This document shows positions 12,201 to 23,800 of a DNA stretch of 64,000 nt, one piece after another. Origin of the DNA: Oscheius onirici (lineage: Eukaryota > Nematoda > Chromadorea > Rhabditida > Rhabditidae); contig OW051473.1 of the NCBI GenBank assembly GCA_932521025.1, positions 11,699,058 to 11,763,057 of the forward strand, in the 5' to 3' direction. The notes beneath the pieces are model-generated. The model saw only the letters and a list, made by a program, of their open reading frames with translations, searched no databases and was not told the origin of the DNA. The position numbers were made by a program, and so were the translations under genes. The number at the start of each line of letters is the position of its first letter. Positions within the stretch are counted from its first letter, which is position 1.

Positions 12201-13657
12201 ATTTTCGAAACAGACTTGTATCAATTAACTTTAACCTTTTGAGTTGCTACTCCCTTTAACTCAAAGTTTTGTTGCTCTCCCGTCAAAAAATGCACCTGTT
12301 TCGCTTTCGACGCTGACACGGCACTTCATTTTCATGCGACCATAGAAACAAAAGCGGAATTTTAACAACTAGCGTATCGATTTTCATCCAATTCTTTTTT
12401 TTTCGAGCCAATTTTCAGTTGGACCATATTCTGGTAGCAGCCTTGACTCATTCTCTTCTTTTATCCGTTCGTCGAAAAGGGTCTTATCAGTGCAATTTCT
12501 ACACTGCTTCCTTCCGAAAAATTGTTATTTTTCTTTCTCCACATTTACTGGATAAAAATTGCCTGCTAAGAAATACACAAGTGTCAACCGACACTTGCCA
12601 CTCTGTTTTCCGCCATTACAGCGTTGGCATGCGCCGAGAAGACTTTGTGAGCCTCTGTGCCCTCCTACGCCGGGGCTGCCTTATCCAACTTCCTCCGTCT
12701 CTATTTCAGAAATTTTGCTGTGAGGGCTTCCGGAAATTCTATTCATTCTAGGCGCGCACGCGCAGCTTGTATCTTCTGTCGCGCTCGCTACTTTTATAGT
12801 CGGCCTTAAATACCTCTTCATCGTGATGCGATTGTCATAATTTTAGGGAATACAAATCCCCTCCTCACAAGCCAGATGGTGCGAATGATTTACGTCTATT
12901 CTTCTTCTTTTACGAGTCTCTTCATCCTGTTGCCCGCCACAGGTGTTCGGGTGCTCCTTCCAGAGGCGCTTATCGGCTCCTTTTCATTTGTGGCAAAGTG
13001 CCTTTTATCACCTTTTCTTCGTTCTCTTCTGCTTACTAAGCGTTCCCGCAGAGTTTCTCTCCTCTCTAGACCAAGTTGCCTGTGAATCAGCCGAAAAAGG
13101 ACAAATAATGACTATGAATCGCATATAACCTTGTCATCCGGGAGGGAGAAATGTCCTTGTGTATTTCTGCCTCCCAGGTGCGAGGAGGGACTCTTTCCAT
13201 TGTTTGGTTATGTTGTAGTGCGAGAGTGCTCGACCGGACCCAGGCCTCGAACCAGCCGCTCCTCCATATCCGCCCCAGTCTTTTTTCCCGGCTAAAGACT
13301 ACACTTTTTTTTTATTTTCCACCATTTTCCAAAAGCCCGTTTGCTCAGATTTGAACCAATTGACTGAAAATATTTGAACAGATTGCGATTCCATGTTCAC
13401 CGTTCTTTGTGAACTATGCGGTCACACGAAAATAACCGCTCAACTCAGCGAGCAAACACTTTTCCGCCCGCAAGCACTAAACATCGACATTGTCGCCCAA
13501 GGATAAAAAAATCCGGGAGCTGACCGTGCACGTGAAGATTTCCCATTGAATATTAATCAACCGTCTGTCTCACGTCAAGTTTCGTCTGCTTTTAAAGTCT
13601 CCACTCTCGACTAGTTTTTCCCTCTCTCAACCTCTCAATTATATTGCAGGTGTCCCG
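9300..13657. other. long intergenic region upstream of alpha-actinin
   Basis: There are 4.3 kb without a supportable exon on either strand. The only local structure I noted is a GC-rich inverted repeat at 10938-10974. The size and position suggest 5' control sequence for the muscle gene that follows, but no binding site is claimed. Confidence 0.4.
10938..10974. repeat. GC-rich inverted repeat (possible stem-loop)
   Basis: GAGGGCGC at 10938-10945 is perfectly complementary to GCGCCCTC at 10967-10974, with a 21-base loop, inside otherwise AT-rich spacer. It could be a structured RNA or a relic of an element. Confidence 0.4.
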
Positions 13658-16600
13658 ATGGTGGACTACTACGCTCAGGGGCCGGTCTACCATCCTCCCG
13701 GCTACGACTATACCCAGCAGGAGGAGGAATGGGATCGTGAGGGTCTGCTCGACCCGGCTTGGGAGAAGCAGCAGAAGAAGGTGAGTAGTGAGTGGCTAGC
13801 TATTTTCTCGTTTTAAGTGTCATCTTGAAATTTGTAGTCTCTAGTCTGATCATTCTAGGTATTTTGTTTAAAACTTAGTATCAAGTCTTAAATGCTCAGT
13901 CAGGAAGCGAAACCCCTCAAAATTGAAAGTCAGAAGCCAATCTATTAATGGTATACCATAGATTGACCATAATAAGAAGTGGCATTTTTAGTTGTCAAAC
14001 ATTCCAGAATAGTAACTGGAAATTTCTTTTATATTTACTAAATGTTTCGATTCCAGACCTTCACCGCTTGGTGCAATTCTCACTTGAGAAAGGCCGGAAC
14101 TTCCATTGACCATATCGAAGAAGACTTCCGCAATGGTCTCAAGCTCATGCTTCTGCTCGAAGTCATTTCCGGAGAGGCTCTTCCACGCCCCGATCGTGGA
14201 AAGATGCGATTCCACAAGATTGCCAACGTGAACAAAGCTCTAGAGTATATTGAGAGCAAAGGAGTCAAGCTCGTCTCCATCGGAGCCGAGGAGATTGTCG
14301 ATGGGAATGTGAAGATGACTCTCGGTCTCATCTGGACCATCATTCTCCGCTTTGCCATCCAGGACATCAACGTGGAGGAGCTCTCTGCCCGTGACGGTCT
14401 TCTTCTCTGGTGCCAGCGAAAGACTGCTCCGTATAACAACGTCAATGTCCAGAACTTCCACAACTCGTGGAAGGATGGTCTGGCCTTCTGTGCTCTCATC
14501 CACAGACACCGGTGCCTTTTTCTCTAATTTTTTTTAAACACCTCTTTAAGTCCTGACCTTCTCGACTACAGCCAGCTCCACAAGGGAGACCCGCTTTACA
14601 ACCTCAACTTGGCCTTTGATGTGGCTGAAAAGCATCTTGATATCCCCAGAATGCTTGACGCTGAAGGTAAATTTTACAATACAGTTTTCTTGAAAATCAT
14701 ACAGCAACTTCTCACAATCCGGACGAAAAGTCTGTCATGACTTACGTCTCTTGCTTCTACCACGCGTTCCGCAACATGAAAGAGGCTCCGCTGCCTCAGC
14801 CTCAGAAGGCACGACCTGTTATTGTGGCTCCTCCTCCGGAGAGAGACTGGCGCAAAGATGTAGGCCTAAGTGTAGATTTGCGGTTCTGAAAGTCTCGAGT
14901 GATACTTGTTGTAACCTTGATTTGAACTAATGTTAAGGAATTTATGTTCTAACAAGAGTGCTGTGATTTCAGACATGGTAAACTCACATCCTGACGAAAA
15001 GGCCGTCATGACATACGTTTCGTGCTACTACCATTATTTCAGTGGAATGCGCAAGGTTTGCATTTGTTCTTGTCCTCGTCTTTTCGACTACCGTTTCTGG
15101 ATACTGTTCATTTTTAGGCTGAAACTGCTGCGAACAGAATCTGCCGTGTCCTGAAGGTCAATCAGGAGAATGAAAAGATGATGCAAGACTACGAGCACCT
15201 GGCCAGCGATGTAAGTCTGTTTTTAAATTCCAAATTAAAAAATTTTCAGCTTCTTGCCTGGATCAATCGCTGGATGCCCTGGCTGGCTAACCGTGCCACG
15301 AACGACACTCTTCCAGCTGCGCAGGCCAAGCTGGAAGACTATCGCAACTACAGACGCATGGAAAAGCCTCCCAGAATCGAGGACAAGGGTCGTCTTGAGA
15401 CTCTTTTCAACACTCTGCAGACCAGACTGCGTCTTTCGAACAGACCCGCTTTCCTACCAAGAGACGGTCATCTGGTGAAGGACATCAACGCTGCCTGGAG
15501 TCGTCTGGAAGACTCTGAGAAGGGCTTCGAAGAATGGCTGCTCAGTGAGATCATGAGACTCGAGCGTCTGGAGCATCTGGCTGAAAAGTTCCGCAGAAAG
15601 TGTGCTCTCCACGAGGAATGGGCTACTGGAAAGGAGGAAGCTCTTCGCAGCAACGACTGGCGTTCCTGCGGACTCTACAAGATTAAGGCTCTCCGTAAAC
15701 GTCATGAGGCCTTCGAGAGTGATCTGGGAGCTCACCAAGACCGCGTCGAGCAGATTGCTGCCATCGCTCGTGAACTGAACAACTTACGCTATCCCGACAT
15801 CGGACCCATCAACACTCGTTGCCAGACCGTTTGTGCTCAATGGGACCGTCTCGGACAGCTCTCCGCCACTCGCAGACAGGCACTGGAAGATGCCGAGCGT
15901 GCTGCTGAACGTCTCGATGCCCTCTATCTGGAGTTTGCCAAGCGCGCTGCTCCTTTCAACAACTGGCTCGATGGAGCTCGTGAAGATCTTGCCGATTTGG
16001 TCATTGTTCATGAGATGAGGGAAATCCAGGAGCTCTGCTCTGCTCACGATCAGTTCAAGGCCACTCTGGGAGATGCTGATCGCGAGTTTGTTAGCATCAG
16101 TGGAATTGAACAGGTTTGATTGTATGCTTTTCAAAAGAAATTACATGTTCAGGAGATCATCAAGCTCGTTGAAGCCAACGGTTTTGAAAGAGAACTTCTC
16201 AAGAACCCATACACTGATCTGGCCGCCGCTGACATCCGTCGCAAATGGTCCGAGGTCCAGTCTGCCGTTCCCCGTCGTGATGGCCAGCTCCAGTCTGAAC
16301 TCAGACGCCAACAGAGTAAGCTTTAATTAGTTATGAAAATGTTGAACCTTTAGACAATGAGCGTCTCCGTACCATCTTCGCCGAGAAGGCCAACCAGGTT
16401 GGACCATGGCTTGAGCGAGAGCTTGAACAAGTCCTGGCTATCGGTCTTGGTGGACGTGGTCGTCTGGAAGACGCCATCAACCAGCTCAGATCCATTCACA
16501 ACAACGCCTTCAGCTACAAGCCTAACCTTGACGAGCTCGAGAGAATCAACCAGGAGATGCAGGAGAACTTTGTCTTTGAGAACAGACAGTCCAGGTACTC

Positions 16601-17253
16601 TACTTTTTGTATTTTCATTTATCTTCTTTAGATACTCCATGGAGTCACTTCGTGTTGGCTGGGAAAGCCTCCTTACCAGTATTAATAGAACTATCAACGA
16701 GCTTGAAAACCAGACTCTTCTTCGGGACAGCAAGGGTATTACGGAGGAACAGATTAACGAGTACAGAGCTTCATTCAATCACTTTGACAAGGACAGGCAG
16801 GGACTTGACCCTGAACAGCTCCGAGCGTGCCTTATTTCTGTTGGTTATAACATCAGGCCTGGTCGCGAGGTATGCCTTGAATAGTTTCCTTTTAAATATT
16901 AATTCAGGGTGACCAAGATCTGCACCGTATTTTGGCTCACGTCGATCCTAACAGGATGGGTCGTGTTCCTTTCGAAGCCTTCCTTGATTTCATGACAGTA
17001 GAAAATGCCGACGCCGATACAGTGGAACAGATGATTGACAGTTTCAGGATTCTGGCCATGGGAAAGGTGAGACTATAGTAGTTTGAGGCAAAACTGTGTT
17101 CAGAACTTTATCACTGCCGAGGAATTACGGCGGGAACTTCCCCAAGATCAGGCCTCTTACTGTATGGCAAGGATGGCACCCAGTAACGATGCTCAGGCTC
17201 CTCCCGGTGCCTTCGACTACGTCACTTTCAGCCGAAGTCTCTACAGCCAATAA
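13658..17253 (+). CDS. atn-1: alpha-actinin
   Basis: Exons are 13658-13780, 14057-14511, 14551-14666, then either 14705-14859 or 14973-15055, then 15118-15210, 15250-16113, 16153-16315, 16354-16594, 16632-16869, 16908-17066 and 17104-17253. The product is 894 aa with the second alternative exon and 918 aa with the first. Alpha-actinin is an antiparallel dimer that crosslinks actin filaments at dense bodies/Z-discs. Visible parts are a short N-terminal tail (1-41, tyrosine-rich), tandem calponin-homology domains (from [12 protein letters not shown] to about residue 260), a four-spectrin-repeat rod (about 285-760) and a C-terminal calmodulin-like EF-hand region. The first EF loop ([13 protein letters not shown]) is one residue short of canonical and the second ([14 protein letters not shown]) lacks usual ligands, so calcium sensitivity is doubtful. 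The Z-disc-type C-terminus (FSRSLYSQ) is present. Usual family length is 890-920. Confidence 0.97.
14705..14859 (+). other. atn-1: alternative (duplicated) CH2 exon of alpha-actinin
   Basis: This exon and 14973-15055 encode the same last CH2 helix ([18 protein letters not shown] against [18 protein letters not shown]). Both begin in phase after the split codon of exon 3 and both end in phase 0, so either can join 14551-14666 to 15118-15210. Including both would give two tandem copies of the helix. They therefore look mutually exclusive. This version adds 24 residues rich in proline ([19 protein letters not shown]), placing a flexible linker between actin-binding domain and rod. Confidence 0.8.
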
Positions 17254-18545
17254 TTTTGCTGCTCCCTTTCGCAAAAAACCGAATCTTTCTAAAAAGTTTA
17301 TCTCAAGAAGCCGTTGAAACACGCTCTCCCATTGTATCCCCCTCTTAACAACTTCGCATGACCTGTATTTTTCATCGCATAGGAGCCATCTAGTCATCCT
17401 TCGCATTGTATTGAAACCCGATAGAAAAAAAGTTATATATCTACTTTAATAATTTATATGCATGATGGACACAGTATTTAGTGTTTTCGCCAAGTTATTA
17501 TTTTCTGATTGTGGTTAGTGCCTTCGATATGAGTAAAAATGTGCTGACTTGTCTTTGTGTGTCTTTAAGTTCCTAAAGGGGACAGTTTCGGGAAATCGCA
17601 GCTTTTTTAACTGGGTCTCGTCACGATATTTAACAACGGAAAAAAGGAAAAACGGTTGTAATACTTAAAATAAATTTTTGGCACGTCAACTCGAGTTCAC
17701 ATTTTGTTACTAATACGTCATTGAACTGAAGTTTGGAAAGTTTATATCATGACTCGGCTGCAAAAGACTCTCTGCACTTTCCCGAGACATTCCTTTCAAA
17801 GCTTGCAAGAGTCATGACGCCTATGCATTTTTGCTTGTCGACACCCCCTTGCCTCTCGAAACCGTCAATATACCTCTCTTTGCAGACTTGTTATGCCTGC
17901 GCCTCCCTCCCCTCTCCTTCCCTTCTAGAGATCAGAATGGTTGGGGCAGCTTGTGGATTTGGCGATAGAGAGCGAGAGACAGACAGACGAGGATAGAGAG
18001 GACAAAGACTGCGCGAGGTAGAGAGGGTGCAGCGAATAGCTGACCGGGCCATTCGCGGCAAGACCGCGCGCGTGGCCAGAGGCGCTCACTCCCTCCTCTC
18101 TCTCCTCCTCTAAATATTGTTTTCACATTGTTGCCATGAGAAACGGACCACTCTTTGCCTTTCACTTTGTTCTTACTAAAGCGTCAGTTTATCTTTTCAG
18201 GGTCTCCTTCAACTTGGGCAGTCTCAGAACCAGGACAACCTCAGAGAGTCGAGAAGGTGTGCATGTTTTTGTGCCCACCAAAAGAACGCCAGCTGATTCT
18301 GCATTGTATGAACAACGACAACCCTCAGGAAGGCAAGTGGTTTTTCTCAGTTTAACACATAATTCTTACAGGGAGGTTGTCCAAGAAGAGAAAGAAACTG
18401 AAGAATCTCATTCGTGTCGCTCCGTCGGGTTTTGCATTCGATATATGCACCAAACCATCGTCACTGTGTAAAGCTGAACTGTTCGAATCTACCTACGGTT
18501 TGTTGACACCGTTTTTGCCAAGTATAGCAATCTTTTTAGTGAAAA
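17254..18545. other. intergenic region between alpha-actinin and eIF5
   Basis: It contains the alpha-actinin 3' UTR and the presumed eIF5 promoter. Short stretches at 18202-18256 and 18372-18480 have splice-like borders and might be 5' UTR exons or alternative first exons, but no frame connects them to a protein I recognise. Confidence 0.35.
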
Positions 18546-20144
18546 ATGGCCGTCAACGTCAATCGTTCAATTACGGATCCCTTTTACCGCTACAAGATGC
18601 CCAAGTTGCTTGCCAAAGTTGAAGGCAAAGGCAATGGCATAAAGACTGTCATCACCAACATGACGGAAATAGCCAAATCTTTGGAGCGTCCGGCAATGTG
18701 TAAGTGCATTAGGCTCAGTGTTTTTGTCGCTTAATTGAAAGGTTGCGTTTGCCCCGAATGAGGGTAGGAACCTGGTCAAACCGATCTTTATCGGCCGAAT
18801 TTGACGCGAATAGTGGACTGCCATCTGTCAACATGACACAAAATACAGAGAGACAAGACTCTAATACTTACCAAGTCTACTGGAATTTTGTACACTGAAT
18901 GTTTTCAGACCCCACAAAGTTCTTCGGATGCGAACTCGGGGCCCAGACAAACTTTGACTCCAAGAATGAGCGCTACATCGTTAATGGAGAGCATGATGCC
19001 AATCGTCTCCAAGATCTGCTTGACGGCTTTATCAAGAAATTTGTACTCTGTCCCGCTTGTGATAATCCTGAAACCACTCTGGTATGTACCACCTCTGCAT
19101 CTAGTTAATTTGTACTTCAGAGTGTCCGTCGTAATCAGATTCACAGTAAGTGCAAGGCTTGTGGTCACAGCCATGTCATTGACAGTCGCCACAAATTGTC
19201 CAGTTACATTGTCAAAAACCCTCCGAAGATTGAGATAGACTTTTCGAAGGCCAAGCAAAAGGAGGTTATTCGCAATGAGGACGACGATTTTGATCGCGTA
19301 GGTGTTCTGTTCTGGCTCCTAATAAAACCAATTTCAGTCGAGTGACGACATTGAGGACGATGACGATTGGGCTCCGGCTCCCATTAACGACTCGGGAAAA
19401 CTGACTGCCGGAATTGGAAAGCTCGTCATTGACAAGGATTTAGAGAAGAGCGAAAACGAGCGGCTCGACATGTTGGAAAAGTTTTTTATTGATGCCAGAG
19501 ACGGCAACAAGATTGGAGATGGTCGGGCTCTGATTGACGAGGCTGAACGTCTGGATGTGAAGCACAAAGGAGTCATTGTCCTGGCTCTAACTCTCCTAAC
19601 TGAAAATATCCTGAAGGCTAAAGAAATCCACCAATATCGTCTCCCTCTCATTCGCTTCACTTTCAAAGATAAGAAGGTGAGATTTCTCTTTTTTTCAGTA
19701 AACAATTCACTTTTTGCAGGGTCAGCGCTCACTTCTCGGTGCCGTGGAAAAGCTTATCGCCAAGCAAGAGAAGGAACTGCTTCCCTTTTCTGCCCACATC
19801 GTGAAAAATCTGTACGATGAGGATATTCTCGAAGAGGATGCGATTCTTGCCTGGGCTGAGAAGGTACTTTTTGTGCGTCACATGACTGAATTCTTTTTTA
19901 GCCGTCGTCCAAGTACACTAGCAAGACGCAGGCTAAAAAGATTGTTGAAAAGTGCGAAAAGTTTTTGACTTGGCTGAAGGAGGCGGAAGAAGAAGACGAT
20001 GACGAAGAGGAGGAAGAGGACGAAGAAGTCTCCTTCGATCATCGCAATGGAGGATCGATGCCGAAAGTCGAGGCTGTGGCTTCGAAAGAAGACATCAAGG
20101 TTAAGACTGATGACGGTCACGAAATCGATATTGATGATATTTAA
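18546..20144 (+). CDS. EIF5: translation initiation factor eIF5
   Basis: Six exons (18546-18699, 18909-19081, 19121-19297, 19338-19676, 19720-19863, 19902-20144) encode 409 aa. eIF5 is the GTPase-activating protein for eIF2 in the 43S pre-initiation complex and helps select the start codon. The N-terminal domain opens with DPFYRYKMP, with the catalytic arginine finger at residue 15, the same position as in yeast. [11 protein letters not shown] follows, then a C2C2 zinc ribbon (CPAC and CKAC). A variable acidic linker precedes the C-terminal W2/HEAT domain (about residues 230-375). That domain ends in the acidic boxes [14 protein letters not shown] and in EIDIDDI, which contact eIF2-beta and eIF3. 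Length and order are normal for the family, and nothing appears broken. Confidence 0.97.
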
Positions 20145-20829
20145 GAAACCGAAACTAACTGTAATGGACCAGTATTTGTAACCAGCTTTAATATTTGTAA
20201 TCTCTTGATAAATCGTGTTTACATTACAATTCCGGCAAATAATGGCTGTCTCATGTGTGACATAGCCATGAATTCTCGGCAGTTCAAAGGTACCACTCAT
20301 TTCAGTACGACCCCTTACAGGAGAGAATTCCAGTTTAAACAAGAGTACGGAACCGGCAAATTTCCACTATGAAAGTATTTTTTATCAAAAACAAGACTAA
20401 CCATCTTCACCATCGGGCGAATCGTATTTCCGTCGAGTTTTTTCTACAATGCTGACCTGGATGTTCAACATTGCAGAAATTAACTTTAGAAGATTGTTTT
20501 TTTGACAGGCTGGAGACTGACAAACAGGTTTATCTTCTCTCAGTTTTACAGAAATATCCAGCAAAAAGCGATCATACTATTTTCTTGCTCCACTGAGACT
20601 TGTTCGGATTGGTCTGTTCAAAAAAAGGTGTACAGTAAAAGAGTTTATGCTATTTATAAAGCTATCCATTGTTAAAGAGAGTATCACGAACTGGTGTACA
20701 AGAAGATAGTTAGGTCTCATAGAAAAGCCTGAGACAATGACATATTGTTAACCGGTAAAAGATGGGGTCCTAATTTCACCTGAAGGGGTAAAGAAAGGAT
20801 TTTGTGGTCATATGGCGAAGAAGCTCATC
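20145..20829. other. convergent 3' spacer
   Basis: This is the spacer between the 3' ends of eIF5 (plus) and the LPGAT1-type gene (minus). No further gene is seen. Confidence 0.4.
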
Positions 20830-23800
20830 TTAGAAGAGAAAGTGGAAAAAGCCCATAATGATGAAGGAGTAGGCTTTGTACTGAAGATAAAAACTCATAG
20901 ACCAGAAGATGTACTGTCCGATGATCTTTGCCAAGCTGAAGCTTATTCTCTGTCCGTCATCTCCCTCCACGAATTTTCCAGTCGCGTAGTAGTTCGCTGA
21001 AATATATGATTAGATAACAGCGAACCGAGAACCCAAGCCGTCCATAAAGGCGCCTTGTTTTCCACGATGGAAACCCCAGGTCCAAAGGGCGATCGGGGGG
21101 GGGGGGGGGGGGGAAGCTGTTATCGCGCGCTTCCACAGTTGTTACACCTCTTCAGTAAGCCGTTCTTGGCCGCTTTTTATTAAAAACTGTTCCAGTCCGT
21201 AAAAAGAAGGTTTTCAGGTAGACTCACCGAGCATCTTGTCGTTTTCTTCGTAGACCTTGTACATCCAGTCGCGAAGCTCCGTATCAGATTCATATGGCAC
21301 CTACAAGCAATGAGGTAAGCAAGTCTATTTAGAAAGATCTGGGTATGCAGTCCTTTAAATTTACAGGGCCGTTGAACTGTGTTAAATAATATGTATTGCG
21401 CACTCAGACAAAGAACATAAATTCAAAATGGGCGAAAAACGGGAAGAGATAGTGTGTCCTGAATACGCAAGCTGGCCAAAATTTTCTGCAACGATAACTT
21501 TAGAGAAGTGGCTATGAGTTGAGCATTTAAACCAACTTTTTGTGGCTCGAAAGCCGTTTCCAACAATACAATGCTCTGGGAAGATATAAGAAAAAGCAAA
21601 TGCTACAACTTTCTTGAGCCTTGAATAGCGGAAATAAGGTGTCAGAAGTCTGAAAAACGCGTACGGACTACTTATAATAAAAAAACATAAAATTCCTTAC
21701 ATCCTCGGCCATGAAGACATTGTAGTGGACGGCAATATCGCATTTTTCACGAGTTCCAAACGCCATAGTTGCCAGACTCAGCGGAATTCCATTGGGATAG
21801 GCAATTGTGATATCCAGGATATACTTGATCGGAGGGCGAGTAACTGCAAAACATAGTTTAACAAAATCAATCACCTAGCTTGCATGCTTCCTGGCGCACT
21901 GATACAAAGCGATCAAACTTTACCTATCCCCTTTTACTTCCCCTCAGTAAGCAGTTTTGTAGTCAGAAGCTCGCTCTCCCTTCTGATTCCCAGTGCAGCT
22001 GGTACTATTTTAACAGGTGCGCCCAGAGATCGATTTTTTGTAGCAGTTTTCGTGGGAGAGAGAGAATCGAGACGCGACTTTTATAATTGTGTAGCGGACC
22101 ACATTCTCGCAATTTTTTAGGACATGGGTCACCTTTGGGGTATTGAGTTTGCTCCTCTCAATATCCCATTGGAACGACGACTTCAAACTCTGGGCATCCT
22201 ACAGTTCTTCTTTCTCGCACTAATCTTTCCCGTACTGAGTTTCATCATACCCATATATCTGGTTAGTTTTTCTATGATTAAAAACCCTTGTCTTTAGTTC
22301 TGGTCACAGTATTGGCTCCTAGTTATTCTCTATGCCGCCTGGCTCTACTACGACTGGGATTCCCCCAAACGAGGATCCTATCCAGTCAACTGGGTCAAGA
22401 ATCTCAAAATGTACAAGTGGTACGCCGATTACTTTCCAGTCAAGCTACACAAGACGGTTGATTATGACGAGACGAAGGTTTGCAAGCCCCCTATAAAAGG
22501 AGAGAAAACTATAGAACTATTTGATCGGGTATCATCCACATGGAATCATCTCTATGGGAGGTTGGTCCTGTTTCTCAACCAATGGAACAGGAATTCTGGA
22601 ACTCTTTCCCAATATAAACTTCTACTTGTGCACCCTGGTTGGACAGTTCTATACGCCGCTCAGGTGAGATTGTGATGGGGGCATAGGGGGGTTTTCCCGG
22701 TTACCTTCGCTCGCTTATCAAGCCGATTGTTTCAGATAAGTCCTAACTACAGATAGCGCGCTGAAAGTTAGTAAACACTTGCTGCGAAAACAGCGCCGAG
22801 TACAAATACCACAGTTTTACAGAAGAGAATGGGCCATGATGCACGGAATGATTGACTGTAGCAAGGAGAGTCTGACCAATACCCTTGGAGGCGAAAAGAA
22901 TGGCAATGCATGTGTTCTGGTAGTTGGAGGAGCTGAAGAGGCTCTAGATGCCCATCCCGGACATCACATTCTCACTCTCAATAAGAGGAAAGGCTTTATC
23001 AAGTTAGCCATTACTACGGGAGCACAACTGGTTCCTTGCTATGGTTTTGGAGAAAACGACATCTATGTGCAGGTAAAGGAGAAGAGAAAGTAAATAAGAT
23101 TTTGTTTAGGCCGATAACCCGAAAGGCTCCATGACCCGAAAGATTCAAACTGTTTTGAAAGATATTATGGGCTTCTCGCCTCCAATTTTCCATGGACGAG
23201 GCATTTTCAACTATACCTATGGAATGTTGCCATTTAGGTAAGAGAAAAGCTCTAAAGGGACTAAAAAGAATCCATAGAAACCGGGAAAATTCTTATGCCT
23301 GCATTTTCCTGATTTCCCCTGACTGGTCAGAAAAAGTTGTGTCTTTCAGAAAGCCTATGAATGTTGTGCTAGGAGCCCCGATAGCGGTAACAAGAAAAGC
23401 CAAGCCGACCAATCAGGAAATAGCCGATCTGCACGATCAATACGTTCAAGCTCTACGGGACCTATTTGAAGCGAATAAGGAAAAGTACGGTGTTGCTCCT
23501 ACGGCTCAACTTGTGATTCATTGAAACGCCTCTGGTGAATTTACGTGTGGATCTCAATAAACTCACGTTTCACATATTTCTTCTCCCTCACGGCTCCGAT
23601 AGCGTCCTTTACAATGTCGAGACGGCTCTGTGAACGTTTTCGCGGGGGAGCATTCCCCTCCCTGGGTCCAACTTCCTCAAGAATGGCCTTGACTGCTCCC
23701 TGACGCGGCAGAGTGATGTACTCCAAGTGGGGAAAGTTGTTCTGCTTGCCGTACCTTTAAAACCTTGAAAAAAGGGAAGAAAATTTTCTACTTTTGACTC

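Noticed and set aside
14080-14509. Long minus-strand ORFs opposite alpha-actinin exon 2
   Set aside because: They are mirror frames of a highly conserved coding exon and show serine/arginine-rich shadow composition.
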